Source of the DNA: Lunularia cruciata
Lineage: Eukaryota > Streptophyta > Marchantiopsida > Lunulariales > Lunulariaceae
Assembly (NCBI GenBank): GCA_948567375.1
Contig: OX419758.1
Span: 54,813,001 to 54,877,000, forward strand
Direction: 5' to 3'
Length of the DNA stretch: 64,000 nt
Position numbers and translations under genes: made by a program. The notes beneath the pieces are model-generated. The model was not told the origin of the DNA and did not search any database. It saw only the letters and a list, made by a program, of their open reading frames with translations. Every line of letters begins with the position of its first letter. Within the stretch, counting starts at the first letter, position 1. Of the stretch, positions 47,046-58,486 are shown piece after piece.

Positions 47046-47490
47046 ATTAGTGTAGATTTATATTTGGTTTGAGATTATCATGTGATAATAATGGATGTTA
47101 TGGTTACTATCCTTATATGGTATGCAGCTTTGGAGAGATGAGTGGATTCTTCTTAGATATAAAGCAAGCAGAGTGGTAATAACCAAGGTTTCAGTTATAG
47201 GAGTATATAAAGTGTTCACCTCCTTCGACCTTGGAGTTATAAATAGAATGCTTAACATATATGATAAGGATTATATGGGAAGTTATTATAGTAGGTAGCA
47301 AAGGCATCAATGTCACCTTTCTATTCTATAGTTTACTTAGACAATGTGAGTATATTATTCTTTAGAGTGTAGTGGCTAGTGTAATCCTACGGGTAATCCA
47401 TAGGAGAGTAATCCTCATAGGTGATGTTTCTTCATCTTCAAACCCTCCAATCGCATGTAGACTACTTAATTTACTTAACTTTGATATTGT
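47046..47490 (+). pseudogene. LINE copy, part 2 (REL region and 3' UTR), after element C
   Basis: The coding sequence resumes with VDLYLV, then IIMDVMVT, matching RADLYLV...VAHVVVTD of the 29-kb copy and keeping the acidic residue that the other copy lost. From about 47360 the 3' UTR words follow (GGCTAGTGTAATC, CATAGGAGAGTAATC, AGGTGATGTTTCTTC). The final stem-loop and tail are not clear here. Confidence 0.75.
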
Positions 47491-49130
47491 AGGTTTATTT
47501 CTCTTTTTGATGTTACTAAGACTTTGCTGCAGAATCCAATGTGTAACACTAAATTATTTTTTCACATGCTCTGAGTGATGTCATCATGTAGAAAAATAAA
47601 TGGAGAGTAACGACAGCAACGATGAAGATCATGTTTACTGATTTTAACTTTCCAAATCTGAAACTACTTCTCAAGTGCTTTGGGGATTGGATTAAATTTT
47701 TTAAGGTGAAATCAAAGGCATTTGACGTTACATTCAATTTTTACAACTCATCGAGTAACCTAATTAACGTTGATGAACTCTACTTTTGCATCATCATTGA
47801 TTTCTTTGCTCCACTGTGATGTCACTCTCGAAGGGAAAATAAAATTTACACGTGTTACGTTTTGAATTCTTTACTTAAGTCCTATTTTACACCTAGAATT
47901 TATCTTTGTTGTGCTTGATTAGGTATTCCCGTCCTTCATATTTTCTAATGTGATTCGTGTGGTTGATGCGTCAATAGAAAAAGCCGTGCTTAGAATAGCA
48001 TAGGTGAAATGTAATAAATGCCCTTGTAATTTTCAGTATTTTATAAATATACCCTTGGAAGTTTATATAAATGGAAATATATCCCTCATTACTATAAGAA
48101 GCACCCTCCTCCCTGGAAGACAAGACGCACCCCCAAATGGACTGAAAACCCCGTTGACTAAATTTTTCTGATCATCCAAAACTTGGACACAAATCCCCTA
48201 TTTCACACCCCATATTCTCGTGTTCGCCTCTTTCAGTGAATTGCAACCTGGGTGACTATGGGTTAGTAAGTTACACCTGGAATGAGACCTCGCTTGAGAT
48301 GGTCCAGAAAATGGGGCATAACATTCTGATTTATCCATCTGCGGGGTCTTCTGAAGCAAGCTCTCTGCAACCTGAACATGGAAATCCAGAAGGAAATATG
48401 CCGAGTTAAAGTAACCGAATGCAGCCGTTGAACATGTGGACCCCGAGGTTTAGTTGCTCGCTGGCAATTGCAGTTCTTATGCACCAATCCTCGGCTTTAT
48501 TGTCCATACTAATTCATGGGACCGAATTCTTGTGACTCCACCAGCGGGAGCTCACGTCTATGGACTGTGGAGCTTACGGGAGTTCCACTATCTCTTTCCC
48601 TCGAGAACCTCTCTCTCCTGTGGACATTGACAGTAGACCAGCTTGGGGTCTTGACCTCGGGGGACACTCTGAATCAGAAACCACGATCCAGAACACAAAC
48701 AATAACATCCTTAACACATACAAGAATGTCTTAGAGATATATTCTACAAGAAGGAAAGTGCGTCTTTCAGGATTGCACTTTCAGAGTATATTTGTAATTA
48801 TACGAATTTATATGTGCATGTTTCAAAATAGTGAAAACCACAGGGATATTTATCAAATTTGCTCTAAAATAAAAGCACAGTATAATCAGGTCTATTGAAT
48901 CAGGTGTATTGAAACTCAAGTAAACTGAAAAAGTAAGTTATAGCATTGCAGCAACATCTATTGATCAAATCTTAAAAAAACTAATAGATATGTCGGGTAT
49001 TCTCGAAATGTGCAGCCACCTTTAAAGACAAGAACCCTCACATCTATGTGAAGAGAACCGGTACCCGTCTACAGGTACTTCTGCCCAAATGCATTGGAGA
49101 TCCCACCACCCAGCAGCGCAGAACTCCAGA
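47491..49130. other. Unassigned stretch
   Basis: A weak LINE-tail resemblance (TTCCCGTCCTTCATATTTTC) near 47925. No gene recognised. Confidence 0.35.
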
Positions 49131-49619
49131 CTAGGAGGCCCAAACGTCGCACTCAAGAATATTGTCTGTGGATCTTTGAATTTTGGATCTATAGGGTTCT
49201 GTAGAGCGTTCTATGTACGGTTGATTCGAGGTGTCATCGATTCTAATTCCCAGGAAATAGTGTGTCCAACCTGTTTGAGATTTTAAGGAAAAGTGAACGT
49301 CGATGACATCCGATGGTTTTTCGCCCGGATGCTTCGAAGTCTCTGCCAGGATGACCTTTCGAACTTTCTCATCCTGCATTAACAACATCATCCTGCTTTT
49401 TTCCTTTGTATTGAATTTCAAATTCATTTCTCTGGTTGACAATCTAATTTCCAGACCACACACATGATGGACTATTTCCCAGCCTTTCACTACGTCTATA
49501 GTGCATCCGACCAATGCTATTTCCCGTCTGTCGCCTGTTATCTGCAGCACATATAACGTCGCAAGCCTCATACAGGGAAGAAACCGGAAAGAAAAGTACA
49601 ATTCTGACCTCTTACCCAA
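49131..49619 (-). CDS. Unclassified 162-residue open frame
   Basis: The longest unexplained frame in the right half. The middle part (YVLQITGDRREIALVGCTID, a W near residue 47, LEIRLSTREMNLKFNTKEKS, MMLLMQDEKVRKVIL) has the alternating strand pattern and final helix position of a PH-like fold, but the tryptophan typical of PH domains in that helix is missing and I cannot assign a family. There are no clear splice sites, neighbours or promoter. It may be a gene fragment, part of an unrecognised exon, or chance. Confidence 0.2.
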   Translation of the reverse strand: MGKRSELYFSFRFLPCMRLATLYVLQITGDRREIALVGCTIDVVKGWEIVHHVCGLEIRLSTREMNLKFNTKEKSRMMLLMQDEKVRKVILAETSKHPGEKPSDVIDVHFSLKSQTGWTHYFLGIRIDDTSNQPYIERSTEPYRSKIQRSTDNILECDVWAS

Positions 49620-52007
49620 TCAATAACAATATATTTCGTTTTATCTATGGTGTGAGTCAGGTTCGGTAATAAGAAGGCTCTGTTCCCGGCCTGAATTGGG
49701 AAACAACAATTCACGGGCCATATTCTCAAGCCAGAATAAGAGCAACTCTATATTTTTAGACAGTAAACTTGAAATACAATATATCGAGTCACTGAGTTAG
49801 GAAAACGTGCGGTGTGCATCAGCAGGTCGGTCCACTTCGACCTACTGATTCACAGGTCTTTCGTACGATGAGATGAGACGTTTTCCCGTTTTGACTGTAG
49901 TTCAAGATGCAGGCCAATTCCTAACTGGATTCCATTACTATCACAGTTCGATAGTCGAGTACAGTACTAGACAAGAGAGTTGACCTTGTCCTCCTGCTGT
50001 ACTGTACTCCCTAGACCTCTCAACGTGACTCTATCCCTGTCATATCCTTCTACCGATTTTCTGTACGATTCTCCAACTTTTTCTGCAGTGCATGTTACGA
50101 ACCAACCGCATACGGAATCCAAAACGTGACACCATGCAAATTTCCTTTCCCTATTCGAGAGTGAGATCACGTGGCAGAAAAGAATCGTCGATGTTTATTC
50201 GATTACTCGATAGGTTGTGAGTTCAATGTTACATCGAACGCCTTCGAACTAACCTGCAAAAGCTTGTCCAATATCCTAAGGCACATGAGAATTTACTAAG
50301 CAGACTTTGGAAAGTGAAAGTTGTTGCTCTTCCCCATAAATTTCCAATAGTTTCCGTTCTTTTTGTTAATCGATGTTTAATTTTCGAGGTGATAACGTCA
50401 CTCACCGGACTTGAAAAAAGAAATTCGAGACAGCAGATAGCGCTTTACAGCTGCCGTAAATAATATTACGGGAAAGTTACGGGAGACTTTGCAAAGTGTT
50501 ACGGGGTGTGGGAGGAGAATCCATCTGTATCCCGGCAAAAATCCCCGCAGCTTCCTGAAATGTAACGGGTCTCTGAAAACGTGACCTGTAAACGTTTACA
50601 TGCTATGTGTGGTCTATATCCCTTAATTACTGAAAAAACAGCCGGGAAAAGTGACCCAAAGAAACATCAATTCAAACCCTAAATTGTTACGAAATATTTC
50701 ATTACTGTATCTATTTTGGTTCACGGGACGCGTAAATAAATCTTTACGGGAATTGGACATTCCCTCAAACTCGTTTCTGACACGCCCTAGTGTTAAAAAA
50801 TAGATTTCGTAACCGCGACAATATCACACGGCAACATAAGAATCTCTACACTGAAAGTAAAGAATGTCCTTGAAAGTCAAATTTGAGTCTCGAGCACATC
50901 AATGTCTCGTGCACTGAAAGTTGTGATAGGGAATTGGTCATGTTTGGCAGATTCTAAAAATCCCTGAAGTATAATCGGTTCGTTTGAGCAACCTCCACAT
51001 GCTTCCAGAACCAACGAGGATTGAGCACAATGGATCCAACAGCCAAAAGAAATTACAGGAATACATAAAAGAAAGATTCCTTGATCTCAGAATCTGCTAC
51101 CTGTCATAGAATGAAGTAGCATCCACAACGTAATCAACGACTCGTAGGGCAGGTGCAGTAAAACAGTACCCTCAACATGAAAGAACTCGATAGCTTGGTA
51201 GCAAAACTGACATGTACAGCAAACAAGCAATGATATTTATAAAATAATAATCAGAACTCCTCGATAGTACACCATCTTGAAAAAGTTTGAACAAACTATG
51301 AAGAACTGACAGTACAAATAATAGGTAACATAATCTAGTCAGAACATATTTCAGATTGTTGCTACATAACCAGAGTTTGCAGAGAGTCAATCTTAGAGAA
51401 ACGACTATTGTCTACTGGAACATGCTAAACGTAAGCGCTACATTTGACACCTCCCGTAGAGGCTAAGTTTAAGGGAATCCTTGGGCAAAAGGCGAAAGCA
51501 AAATCTAAGGTCATGGCTCACACGACGGGACGAGAGGAGAGGAGGACAGATGCTCTAGAGGAGCTTCTAGAAACTCCTTTCGATGCTTTATCCTCTGCAA
51601 ACTGAGGTGTACATCCAGCGGATCCAGGCTGATCGACAATAGAACTATCGCTCATTCCAAACCGCCACGGCAGGGAACCTGGCGTGAAAAGGATCAATGG
51701 TAGGGGCCACACTATACACACTTGAAGGGACAGGGGAAGACAAGGAAGTCTACCGGTAGGCCCCGGTTGTAGTGGACGGCGTTGTGGCGGGCAGGTCCGG
51801 ATCCTTTGCCATCGATCCTTTGGATTGATCGCTACCTGTTTATAGGTTTACGGTCCCGCACGTCCGCAGACATTTCCACGGTGAGACGGGTGCGTTCCCC
51901 GCTCAAGATGGTCGGTCCACTGTCCACGGCACTCTTTCGTGAAGGTGTGAAATCTGTCAGAACTACCGTGTACCGGGACTCTTTGATAAATACCGGATAT
52001 TGTGAGG
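49620..52007. other. Unassigned stretch
   Basis: Balanced composition and many short frames; I see no supported gene. The last 12 bases (51996-52007) are the left target duplication of the next LINE. Confidence 0.35.
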
Positions 52008-53165
52008 GTATATGGAGCGATTGACACTGCATTTGACATGTTGGTCACGGAATGCACGGGACTTTATCATGTTAGGCGGAATGCTCGGGACTTTATCATG
52101 TTAGGCGCACGGAGTATCATTTTCATTTTCATACTTTATAATATATTTTAGATAGCATGTATCCATTGCTCTACAGAGTGCAATGGCTGGTGTAATCCAT
52201 AGGAGAGCAATCACATTAGGTGATGTTTCTTCGGATGTTCCAGTTGTGTGTAGATCATACGATTTGCATAGCTCGGATATCTTAGGTGCGATAGTACAAA
52301 TTTTCTCATATAGACTCTATTGGGGCTTAGTTCCATTTACTTTTTTTTGTCTCTCTTTTGTATGGCTTGATGGGGTCTTTTGTAATACTTCGAGGACAAA
52401 AGAGGAGAGAAAACACAAATTGCACACTCAAACATTCGATGTCTCAAAAAAGCACCTTCTCTTTATTATAAAGACAAAGAGATTCTACTCCAAGGAAACT
52501 CCACCATAAAATTAGAGACACATATAGGTGACATGTCAGCAAGCTCCACCCTTGGATTACTAACTTGGATGGGTGACATGTCTAGTCTAGGTTATATCTG
52601 GTTGGTCAAATAAGCTTTGACCGGAGGGAATTTTTTAGAGAATCTTCTTGTAGGAATCTCATAATCACTTGAGAAAGGTATTGTTGGAAAGCTCTCGACG
52701 AGACAAAGCAGAGTGGAGGGAAGGCTAGCTCACCCTTTGTTTGGGGGAGGGGAATCTGCACATTTTCAAGGCCTAATTTATCCATTTAGGCCTCCAAAAT
52801 TGCATTCAAAGATTTTAGGCATATTTCGGTTCCTAATCTATTAGTAGAAGTCCACTTTTGGTGATACCTCTTTCTGATCTATTTAGTCCATCATGTGTAA
52901 CATCCTTCCAGATGTTACCAAACCAATTCTCACCTTTAAATCATATGTCTAACTATTGGTCCTAAGGTTCTCAAGTCTATTTTGGTTTCAACACTATTAG
53001 TAGAAGTACTCTTTTGGTGATATTTCTATCTTATCTATTTTGACTATCATGTATAACATCATTCTAGATGTTACCAAACTGAATTTCACATCTAGATCAT
53101 ATGGCTAGCTCTTGGTATTACATCTTCTCATCCTTCATTTTTCCTATGCGGTCGCCTTTCTCCTT
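52008..53165 (+). mobile_element. 5'-truncated LINE copy, itself interrupted by a solo LTR
   Basis: Starts in the last coding codons (VYGAIDTAFDMLVTE, matching LYGAMDTAFDTFVKE of the 29-kb copy), reaches a TAG shared with that copy in AGATAG, then the 3' UTR, the TTGGGGCTTAG stem-loop and GATGGGGTCTT. After the solo LTR the tail resumes with CATCCTTC...CTATGCGGTCGCC. A perfect 12-bp target duplication, GATATTGTGAGG, flanks it (51996-52007 and 53166-53177). A 29-bp segment near the coding end is duplicated (52051-52108). Confidence 0.93.
52381..53122 (-). mobile_element. B-type solo LTR (742 bp), reference copy
   Basis: Plus strand TGTAATACTTCGAGG...CTCTTGGTATTACA, terminal TGTAATAC/GTATTACA inverted repeat, with flanks TCTTT (52376-52380) and TCTTC (53123-53127) as a 5-bp duplication with one change. 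Minus orientation is inferred from element B, whose pol runs on the minus strand with LTR pieces reading the same way. Confidence 0.88.
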
Positions 53166-53223
53166 GATATTGTGAGGTTCTTTTCTAACTTCATGAATAG
53201 TCTTGAAATGTATATTATTAATA

Positions 53224-53256
53224 GGAACCTTTGCTTTTCCTACGCGGTCGCCTTTC
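53224..53256 (+). mobile_element. Minimal LINE tail fragment (about 33 bp)
   Basis: GCTTTTCCTACGCGGTCGCC is an exact LINE 3' terminus. Flanking ATTATTAATAG and TTTATTAACAG agree at 9 of 11 places, consistent with an extremely 5'-truncated insertion. Short length limits confidence. Confidence 0.45.
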
Positions 53257-53817
53257 ATTTATTAACAGAAGATTCAAAGCCAAAGGACTAGAGTTGGGTA
53301 TAGGTAACACCTAACAATTCATGAAAACATAAGGCGACCACGTAGAAACAATTCTTGAAAATGAGTATTGGCATTACGCAAAACGGTATTAGAATGAGTG
53401 TATGAGGAATAAGAAAAATTCTAGCTAGTTTTTTTTAGTGATGATAGCTTCAATTTGTACTTTTATTAATACATGTATGGTAGGGTTGCCTGCATGGCAT
53501 ATGTAAATATCCTATTAAAGGACGGTAATATAGTAAAACCTTTATTTAGAATCATTAGATCGTTGTAGCTCATTAAAAATTACACAAGTCAAAGATGAGA
53601 AAAGAAGTATTAACACATCGATTTTCATAACTATGATCGTTAGTTGGTCTTACTTGTACACAATTAATCAATCATAATGGATTATAATTACAAGTTTAGT
53701 TACAAATTAGAGTAGAGTATTGTGATTATTTGTCACATATTTAATGTGGTAGAAATAGGATGATATACTAGATATTTATTGAAACAACTTATTAAAATTG
53801 ACGAGATAAAAATTTAA
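53257..53817. other. Unassigned AT-rich stretch
   Basis: An inverted GCGACCACGTAG word near 53335 may be another LINE tail scrap. Nothing else recognised. Confidence 0.35.
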
Positions 53818-53973
53818 GGGGATTGTTAAATAGACCCTCTCATTTTAAACGACCCCACCCTGGTCCACATTGTGCGATATCACAATGATTTTCTCGTGTG
53901 ATTTGTCAAAGTAGTTGAAGAACGCATACTAGGTTGGGTCATTTTAGTAAAAGAAAGGGTCTATTTAACAACC
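53818..53973. mobile_element. Small TIR element (MITE), 156 bp
   Basis: Left end GGGGATTGTTAAATAGACCC and right end GGGTCTATTTAACAACC are inverted repeats (one two-base gap). TTTAA flanks both sides (53813-53817 and 53974-53978). TAA within the duplication and the GG start suggest a PIF/Harbinger (Tourist-like) MITE, which needs a transposase in trans. The superfamily call is tentative. Confidence 0.75.
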
Positions 53974-53978
53974 TTTAA

Positions 53979-56900
53979 ATTTAAATCCAAGTGAAATTCT
54001 TATTTTATTAGCATACCAATCAATGTTTTAGGTTCATTATGGTGATATATATTGATGTATTTTAGAAAGTAGAATTTTTACCAACCATCTCGTTAAGTAC
54101 CTCAGGAAAGTAATATATTATAATAATATATAATTAAAAAATTAAAAAATTAACCAATAAAGAATAATTATATATAAAGAATAATTTCTCAAAATATAAA
54201 AAGGAAATAAGCATGAAATTTTGAACATCATATATAGAAGAGAAATTCAAGTCCTTATTTTCTCAAATTATTTCTATAAATATAAATATGAGCTATAACA
54301 TCTAAGTATTAGCTTTTGATATGGATGTCGTGCATATATACATCTTTGTTAACATCATATATTATAGAAGTACAATTCACACATAAATCATACATGAATT
54401 TTAAAATATGACAATAATCAATTTATTTTTCCACTTGAATCACATTCAAATCAAATCTATACTCTATCCTTTTGTCAACACTTAATTACAATCAACAACA
54501 TCCACTCTAGCCAAAAGACTCCAGATGACGCTTGTCCATTTCTGTCCACCTTAGTCACAAACTTGAAAGTTTAGAGCTCTTTGAAATTGCACTTTGAAAG
54601 TATACCCCTTTGCTTGACCTAGATCTCTAGCTCTAATAGCACCATTGACGGTGCGAATAGTGCAAATGATGATAGGTCCCACCATGTGATTAATAACACT
54701 AACATGAAATATTGTTGCCATCAAGTAGTACATGAGCAACTACCAAAATGACAATGACTACAAACACTACCACTCTAACGTCCAAGCAAACTAGCTTCAA
54801 TGCTACAAATATCATGCTACAAATATATTGCTACAAATCTAAACAATCATATGTTATAGTAAAGGTTTAATAATTCTTGAACCCAAGACAATACTTCAAA
54901 GACTAGAACCATATAGTGCATATTAGTAATTAATAATCCATAATTAATATAAGATTTGAATTAATTTATTGATTAATATCAATCTCATGTATTATGTCAA
55001 CTTAGTTTATAATGGTGTCCCTAGCATTAGTCATTTTTTATAGTACTCATCCTCTTTCAAGTTAAAAATCTAAGTACCCTATATAGTAATATGAGTCAAT
55101 GATAACTATATATCGAGAATACACATTATGCAAAAACGAACATTTAATCTTAGTATATCTTGATATATTTCTGTATTATCATTAATTATTTTTACATTAT
55201 TCTTAATAAAAGTAGGTAGTAAAGCCCAAAAATCTTTTATAAAAGGTTTAAAAATAAACTTCAAAGATTCATGTGAAAAAGGTGTATATTATTAAAAATT
55301 ATATTTCAGTTCATTCTAAATGTGATAGAAAAAATATATTCCTTGAGTTTTTACTACATTAATTTCTAGTACTGAAATTTATAACAGTAAAATCAAAGAT
55401 ATTTTAGTCTAATCACCCTAGAACACTTCGTTCCAGCTTTTTATATTGGAAGGTTTCAATAAATTATAATATATTTCAGTAGAGTAAATGGAATTCCATG
55501 AACGTAATAGTCACAAAACATAGACCTTTAACTAGAATAAATATATAGATAGTTGTATTTCCTGAAAATTCATTTCGATGGATCTCGAAGATTCATAAGA
55601 TACACTAGCCCATCCGATGAATCAGCACCCAAATAATGGCCACATATTTAAAACTCTGCAGTGCTTGCCAGAACTCCCCAAACAGGGCCGCCAATCTAAT
55701 TATTCCGGATTTTGTTCCCCGGGAGTTCAGCAAAACAGTTCTCGACACATTACATGCGGTAATCCGGGAACGATAGCCTAGGACTCGCTCTGGAGGAACG
55801 TACTATTGCAGTGCCGCCAAGCAATGACAGAAAGGGGGCTTTCTTTCCAGTGTAGAAGTACATCACGACCAATTCAGCACGGGTGACATATGGTTTTAGT
55901 ATCAATTGTCCAAACACCGTTTGCTTGTTTTTGACATCTATCTATTATTCGAATCTTATCCTCTCGTCGATGTCTTGATATACACCAACCAATTCTCCTG
56001 TGATTGATCTGTATGATCTAACTTACTCTCTAAGGCTTGGTTTTTGACATCAAACAACGTGCGCATGCTGCTACAGTGGGAGTAATAATACACAAATAGG
56101 TACTCAGGCCTCGCGAATTCAATGTACTCAGGCCTCGCTACTTTCGAAATGTATGGAGATTTTTGGTGTATCGCAGTTGAGATTGTGACCACTAGGCTGT
56201 CAACCCGGCGAACTGAAGGAATATTGAGGTTCCTGGTTATCGACTTTCTGTGGGTGGACTTTCGTAGTCCAGATAAAAACAGGGCTTCAGAGTTCGTGTG
56301 TCTTTGCAGTGGAATGTTTGACGATGAAGCTCCGCATGTTGGACAACTTCAGTGTTTCATGACTTTAGGACTCGCTTTTTCAGATGCACAGAAGTCCCGA
56401 CACCTGTTCCTTCGCGTGGCTCTTTCAGAGATCTGATCACAAACTTTTGAGTCGTGGTTTTGGAATAACGTGGTCGGATCTTAAACTGTATGTCCATTGC
56501 CGCATTGCATACTCCATCTTCTGCATAGACAAATCAATTCTGCTGTAGTCGGCATTTACTGTGTTGGGTTCCGTTGGTTGCTGTAGATAGCCGATGTTGA
56601 ATGTCTAGGAATTTCTGCTGAACCACTCATCAAGAGATTGTCGCACTGTATCTACTCGTAGGTAAAGTGGAGGGATCTGATGGATACACAACTCTCACAA
56701 ACAACACGATTGGTTTATCTCCTTAGCCCACCATATATGATACAACTTTAGGAGAGACTGGTTGGACGTAAGAGAACAGGGAAAAGGGGTTACGAATATG
56801 TTATTAGAATCTCAGATTCTACAAAAGATGTTCCCCGCTGCGCCACACCGGCTTTCACCTTAATCAGCCAGCATCAGTGACTCATCACGTCCATAAGGTC

Positions 56901-58260
56901 GTAGAGTTGAAGATAATTGTAAAGCAGGAAGTGCGGAAGAAATCACGAACGATTTGACATGATTCAACGTTAAGTCTATAACCTCGCCGTCATAAGTAAA
57001 GGCTAACTTTAAGCTAACATGTAGCCACGTGGACTCATCTTCACAAAGTGAAGAGGATCGTCACGTGACGTTATCCAGCGGCCATTTTCGCGATGTTTGT
57101 GGTCAGCGCCTGTGGTCAGGTGGTGGTGATTTCGACGTGGTTACCCGGTGAACCAGGCGTGGTAGCCGCGTTCTGCGGTATCAATTCATCGCGATCGTCT
57201 TCTTATGAACGACGGCGACTTGATTAAACTGACATTAAAAACTGACATCCTCTGTTGACGTCAGCTGAAACGGGTCTGGATCGATCGGAGCCTTGGATCT
57301 GACAATTTGGACGTGAATTAGGAAATAGGGTCCCGATCAAGTCAAACGTGCTTGGAGTCTGCTTGATGCGCGTATGGCAGCAGGAGAACGAGGTCTTGAG
57401 TACAGTAAGTACATCTATATTCAGAAACCTGATGGACGGACGGACCGACGGACGATTTCTAAGAGAGGAAAGTGCTGCGAGGAGAGCAAGGATGGATCCG
57501 GAAGTAGCCGTGGAATTGGAATGATCAAGCACGGTAAGTGACGGGAGGTATTTTAGCTTGAGGTGCACGTCTTGGACTACATAGAGAGAGGAGGGGAACT
57601 TCTTTAAAGGTCATCCCACTTCCGGTTCGGTCAAGAAGCAGGAGAGTGTAGTGAGTGCAGATCCTGTGTGACTTTGTTGTCCTCCAGACCGAGAAAGATC
57701 CTTAGATTGTACCTTACTTGGCTGGCACTCTCGTATCTCGGGGAGCGGAAGACATTTGCCTGACACTTGAATTTGGCCTTTGTATCTCAGCCGCCCGGCT
57801 TTTCTCAGCAGGAGCAGCAGCAGCATCGGGCTTGATCTCTTAAATTAGCTTGCTCTTAAGTAGAGAGGATGCACTCTTCGTTGGGTCCGGGTCTCGGGCA
57901 AGCTTTCCCGCTTGCCACATTATTATTGCTACCTGTTTGCGGAGTGCTGAGCTGAGTACGTGATTTTCGGACACACAATTGTCTCATCCAGCAAGCAGCA
58001 GAAGAGAACCTCACTTGGAAACGGATTCAGTTCTCGTTAAATCAGAGAGCTGCGAAGCTTGAAGAGAAGGTAGCTTTGTAGAATTCTTTTACTGTTTTCT
58101 TTGTCTTGTATCTGCCATTGCGAATTTAGGCAGTCAGCAGTGGACGTGCCAATGGTGTTCCAGTTTTCTAATCAACAGCACGTCATGAGTTATTGGACTG
58201 GACAATATCAACAACAGTTATTGCTTTCGTATTTCATCCTGCCGCTGAGGATGTAACAGC
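53979..58260. other. Unassigned DNA upstream of the ABCB gene
   Basis: AT-rich to about 55600, then more balanced toward the gene. A GGAC/GACG microsatellite lies at about 57434-57452. I cannot place a TATA box or transcription start. The 5' leader of the ABCB mRNA probably begins between about 57850 and 58070. A possible leader intron (AGAAG/GTAGCTTTG at about 58070 to TTTCAG near 58308) is speculative. Confidence 0.35.
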
Positions 58261-58398
58261 ATGTTGCAGAGGTCTTCAACAGCTGTAGATTTGCAGTCAA
58301 CGTTTCAGGAGCAGCCTGATATTATCTCGGACGGTTTTGGATTTGCAGTCTGTACAAACCGCAGCAGGAGCTTGATATCTTTCAGGCACGAATGTTAA
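58261..58398 (+). promoter_or_regulatory. Possible upstream ORF in the ABCB leader
   Basis: ATG at 58261 opens a 45-codon frame that stops at TAA 58396-58398, 88 bp before the ABCB start. If the leader is unspliced here, it would reduce initiation at the main ATG. If the speculative leader intron is real, most of its start region is removed. Confidence 0.3.
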
Positions 58399-58486
58399 TT
58401 TAGCGTAGTACGCCCGGTGATACATTTTGTTTATCGAGAAGGGCTGTAAGCTAAGCCCAGTAGTAGCTCTCACAGAATTTTTGAGG

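Noticed and set aside
47915-47960. The missing end of the LINE split by element C
   Set aside because: Only CCCGTCCTTCATATTTTC resembles the tail; too short and too far from 47490 to claim.
57224-57826. Minus-strand frames of 114 and 71 residues upstream of ABCB
   Set aside because: No domain, no neighbours, and they overlap the likely promoter and leader region.
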